Below are positions 61,801 to 64,000 of a DNA stretch of 64,000 bases, piece by piece. The DNA is from Lithospermum erythrorhizon (lineage: Eukaryota; Streptophyta; Magnoliopsida; Boraginales; Boraginaceae). The notes under the pieces were generated by a model. The model was not told the DNA's origin, made no database searches, and worked only from the letters and a program-made list of their open reading frames with translations. The stretch covers positions 29,730-93,729 of the forward strand of contig JADFUC010001653.1 in NCBI GenBank assembly GCA_019722365.1, written 5' to 3'. Both the position numbers and the translations under genes were made by a program. The first letter of the stretch is position 1. Each line of letters begins with the position of its first letter.

Positions 61801-64000
61801 ATAGTCACAGAGAATATATGATCTTGTAGCATAAGCTGGAGGGTGAAATATGGTTTTAATGAAACCAATGATATCGGGAGATTGTATAATAATTTGGCAT
61901 AATGTGAACAAGTGTTACTACATGAGTGTAAACGTTCACAAATGATCGGTGGGGTATTGCATGTAATGATTCAACGTGCCTGTGATCTGACTAGGAGTTT
62001 ACACTATGAAGCTCACGCAAATTCTTCAAACTTAATAGTTTATTGACTCTTTACTTGAGTCTCGATTAAATATTCAATTATTCTTTAGCATGTACTAGCA
62101 CTAAAGGATAGGTAACCGGTTATGCCAAATAATAAAATTTCTCACAATTCTCGAACTTCGGTTTGACAAAAGTGTATTTTGATATTCTGCTTGTGTTTGT
62201 TATTGGGTAATAATATGTGGCTCTTCCAGGCCTTGATTGATTTTGCTATACTTTTGACAAATATTAGCTATTACGGGCTTCACTTGTTGTCTCGATGTGG
62301 TAGATAATTTGACAAATGTTTTTGAAACCGTTAGATTCACTTCAGGACTTGGGTAATATGGTGCATGTTGAATACATATTTTGGCCTTTTCGATCACATT
62401 GTTATCTCTTCCAGAGCATTCAATCAATTTTGCTTTAGAATATTGTAATAACACTCGCTTATTGTGTTATTAGATAAGAAAAATATTTCTTATCTTTTAG
62501 AATGGTATGAGTTGTTCTTTCTCCATAGACATATTTCTCCTTTATCCGTATTTGTTGAGTGGCGATCCTATTGCAAATTGAAAATCATACAGGTAAGTTC
62601 AGGAAGATAGGTGTCTTATGAGATGCTTAAATGCCAAATCTTTGTTTTGAACTAGCCTGAACATGTATAATCCTGACACCAACTATGATTAGGGAATTAA
62701 GTTATATTCCTTGAGGAAATGATATGTTGGCTCTTTCAGACACTCAATTAATTTTACACTACCTCGTATGCCCTCTGGCGGCTCGGGCAATTTCGTTAGT
62801 ATGGTACTTAGGACCTATAATAGAATTATAGGCGGTAAATAATCAATAAAATTATATCCATTTAAGCGAATACGAGATTCTTCAAATTATATAGTCTTGG
62901 TCTCATAAGTGAGCTAAATGCAGTTTTGTATTCTTTTCAAAATAATGAGAGAAAATGATAGAAATTCTTTTTGAATATAAAGCCACTTAATTTAGATAGA
63001 TGTCGATTAAGCCACTTGATCTTCGAATTAGTGATAATCGAAATCATGTTTATTGCGGATATATAACCAAATGTTCTTGGTGCTACATCAAAATCACCTT
63101 TGCAGAGCTAATTGTGATTATAATAAGGTGCAGCATCAATGGCAGGACATATATATAATGAATAATAGATATTGCATTGTTTCGTTAAATAATCAGTAAT
63201 ATAATCAGTGATTGGACATTATTTATCTTCCGGACAAGAATATATATCAAAATAATGCTTTCAAATATTATTAATATGAATATATTTCAAATGTGTTCGG
63301 ATATGCGTGGTCTCCGATCACATATTAAAACAAGTGAGACTCGAATCAAATATGAAATATAATTATTAATAAATTTTGAGATTTAGGTCCAGTTTAGATG
63401 CAATCAATATTATTCACAAGTTTGGTGAAGCTAGTCTTTTTGGACTCGAAATACATCATTAGTAAATCATATATTATATATATTGTGATTCACATCACAA
63501 ATATAATATCAAGTGTCATCAATAAATCTTGAGATTTAGTTATTTGATAATTTTCTTTTTTGCTCATATAAAATATATAAACCTAATGATTAGTTTCAAT
63601 ATATGTAATGAAATGCGTAGAATATCATCATAAAATCACTATTAATAATTAATCAAACTAATGCATCTTTTAACGCATTCATTATACTAGTAAAGAATTC
63701 GATATTAGATCACGAAGCTTTGTGTATATAAAAATATTCATAAATTGTGATATTAATATTTTTAGACATTATTGATTCTTAATTAGTCCGCTATCTCGGC
63801 TACCATTAAAAAAGAAAATAATGAATATCGTCGAATTATAATTAACGGATGATTACTTGAGAAATACTAGTTAATGAATTGGGATAATTGATATTGAGTA
63901 TGAATAAACTCAACGAGTACTACTATTGTATAAATTATACATGTGTAATTGAGTAATTAAGTCATACATTATTACATTACTAGTTTATAAGTCATTTTAG
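58900..64000. mobile_element. AT-rich non-coding retrotransposon-like repeat, copy B (runs off the window)
   Basis: Collinear with 42240-47050 at a near-constant offset of about 16.6-16.9 kb. It has clear CTCATTAAAACCTTATCGAG and GGGACAAAACCTTGATTGGG motifs at about 59337-59382. No coding domain. The expected right end falls just beyond 64000. Confidence 0.55.

Noticed and set aside
1..64000. CRISPR arrays, operons, rRNA or organelle-derived inserts
   Set aside because: None seen; all tandem arrays are plant-type minisatellites or duplications, and no plastid or mitochondrial gene was recognised on either strand.

Overview
The window is nuclear DNA of a flowering plant, most probably a eudicot. 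The evidence is intron-split genes with GT-AG junctions, plant-specific families (DUF3110-like, GeBP, ESD4-type SUMO protease, plant LINE ORF1 with DUF4283) and about 70 percent of the span being decayed transposable elements of plant type (Tat-like, chromovirus-like and Copia LTR retrotransposons, Stowaway-like MITEs). I found no bacterial, organellar or viral gene.

Layout. 0-1.1 kb: the last two coding exons of a DUF3110-like gene (+). 1.7-8.5 kb: MITE, a hairpin repeat, a minus-strand LINE remnant and a plus-strand LINE ORF1 cut into three pieces. 8.5-10.8 kb: a broken Gypsy gag fragment that reaches to within a few hundred bases of the next gene. 11.1-18.7 kb: a 12-exon BTB/POZ (germ-cell-less-like) gene (+) with an apparent 2-nt frameshift in exon 3. 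19.7-20.1 kb: a degenerate minisatellite. 20.5-42.2 kb: a nested retrotransposon block. Its outer layer is a decayed Tat-like Gypsy on the plus strand (recognisable gag, PR, RT, RH, INT), whose LTR sequence recurs at 41.6-42.1 kb. Inside or next to it lie a minus-strand Copia end with a 432-bp tandem duplication, two copies of a minus-strand Gypsy-type ORF (PF04195-like), a plus-strand Copia and a minus-strand chromovirus-like element. 42.2-47.5 kb and 58.9-64.0 kb: two copies of an AT-rich, non-coding, retrotransposon-like repeat. 49.4-53.8 kb: an intact nine-exon ESD4/ULP1-type SUMO protease gene (+). 55.0-56.1 kb: a convergent, frameshifted GeBP-family pseudogene (-). 56.5-58.0 kb: a TIR element whose ends match a tiny MITE at 41.0 kb.

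The host genes share no pathway that I can see; they are isolated islands in repeats. The ESD4-like gene is open across all nine exons, so indels are not pervasive at that locus. The frameshifts in the BTB gene and in GeBP may therefore be real, but a local assembly error cannot be excluded from sequence alone. I see no clear previously undescribed system. The most unusual material is the nested block, the conserved non-coding repeat pair, and the recurrent 36-71 bp duplications in and beside the genes.
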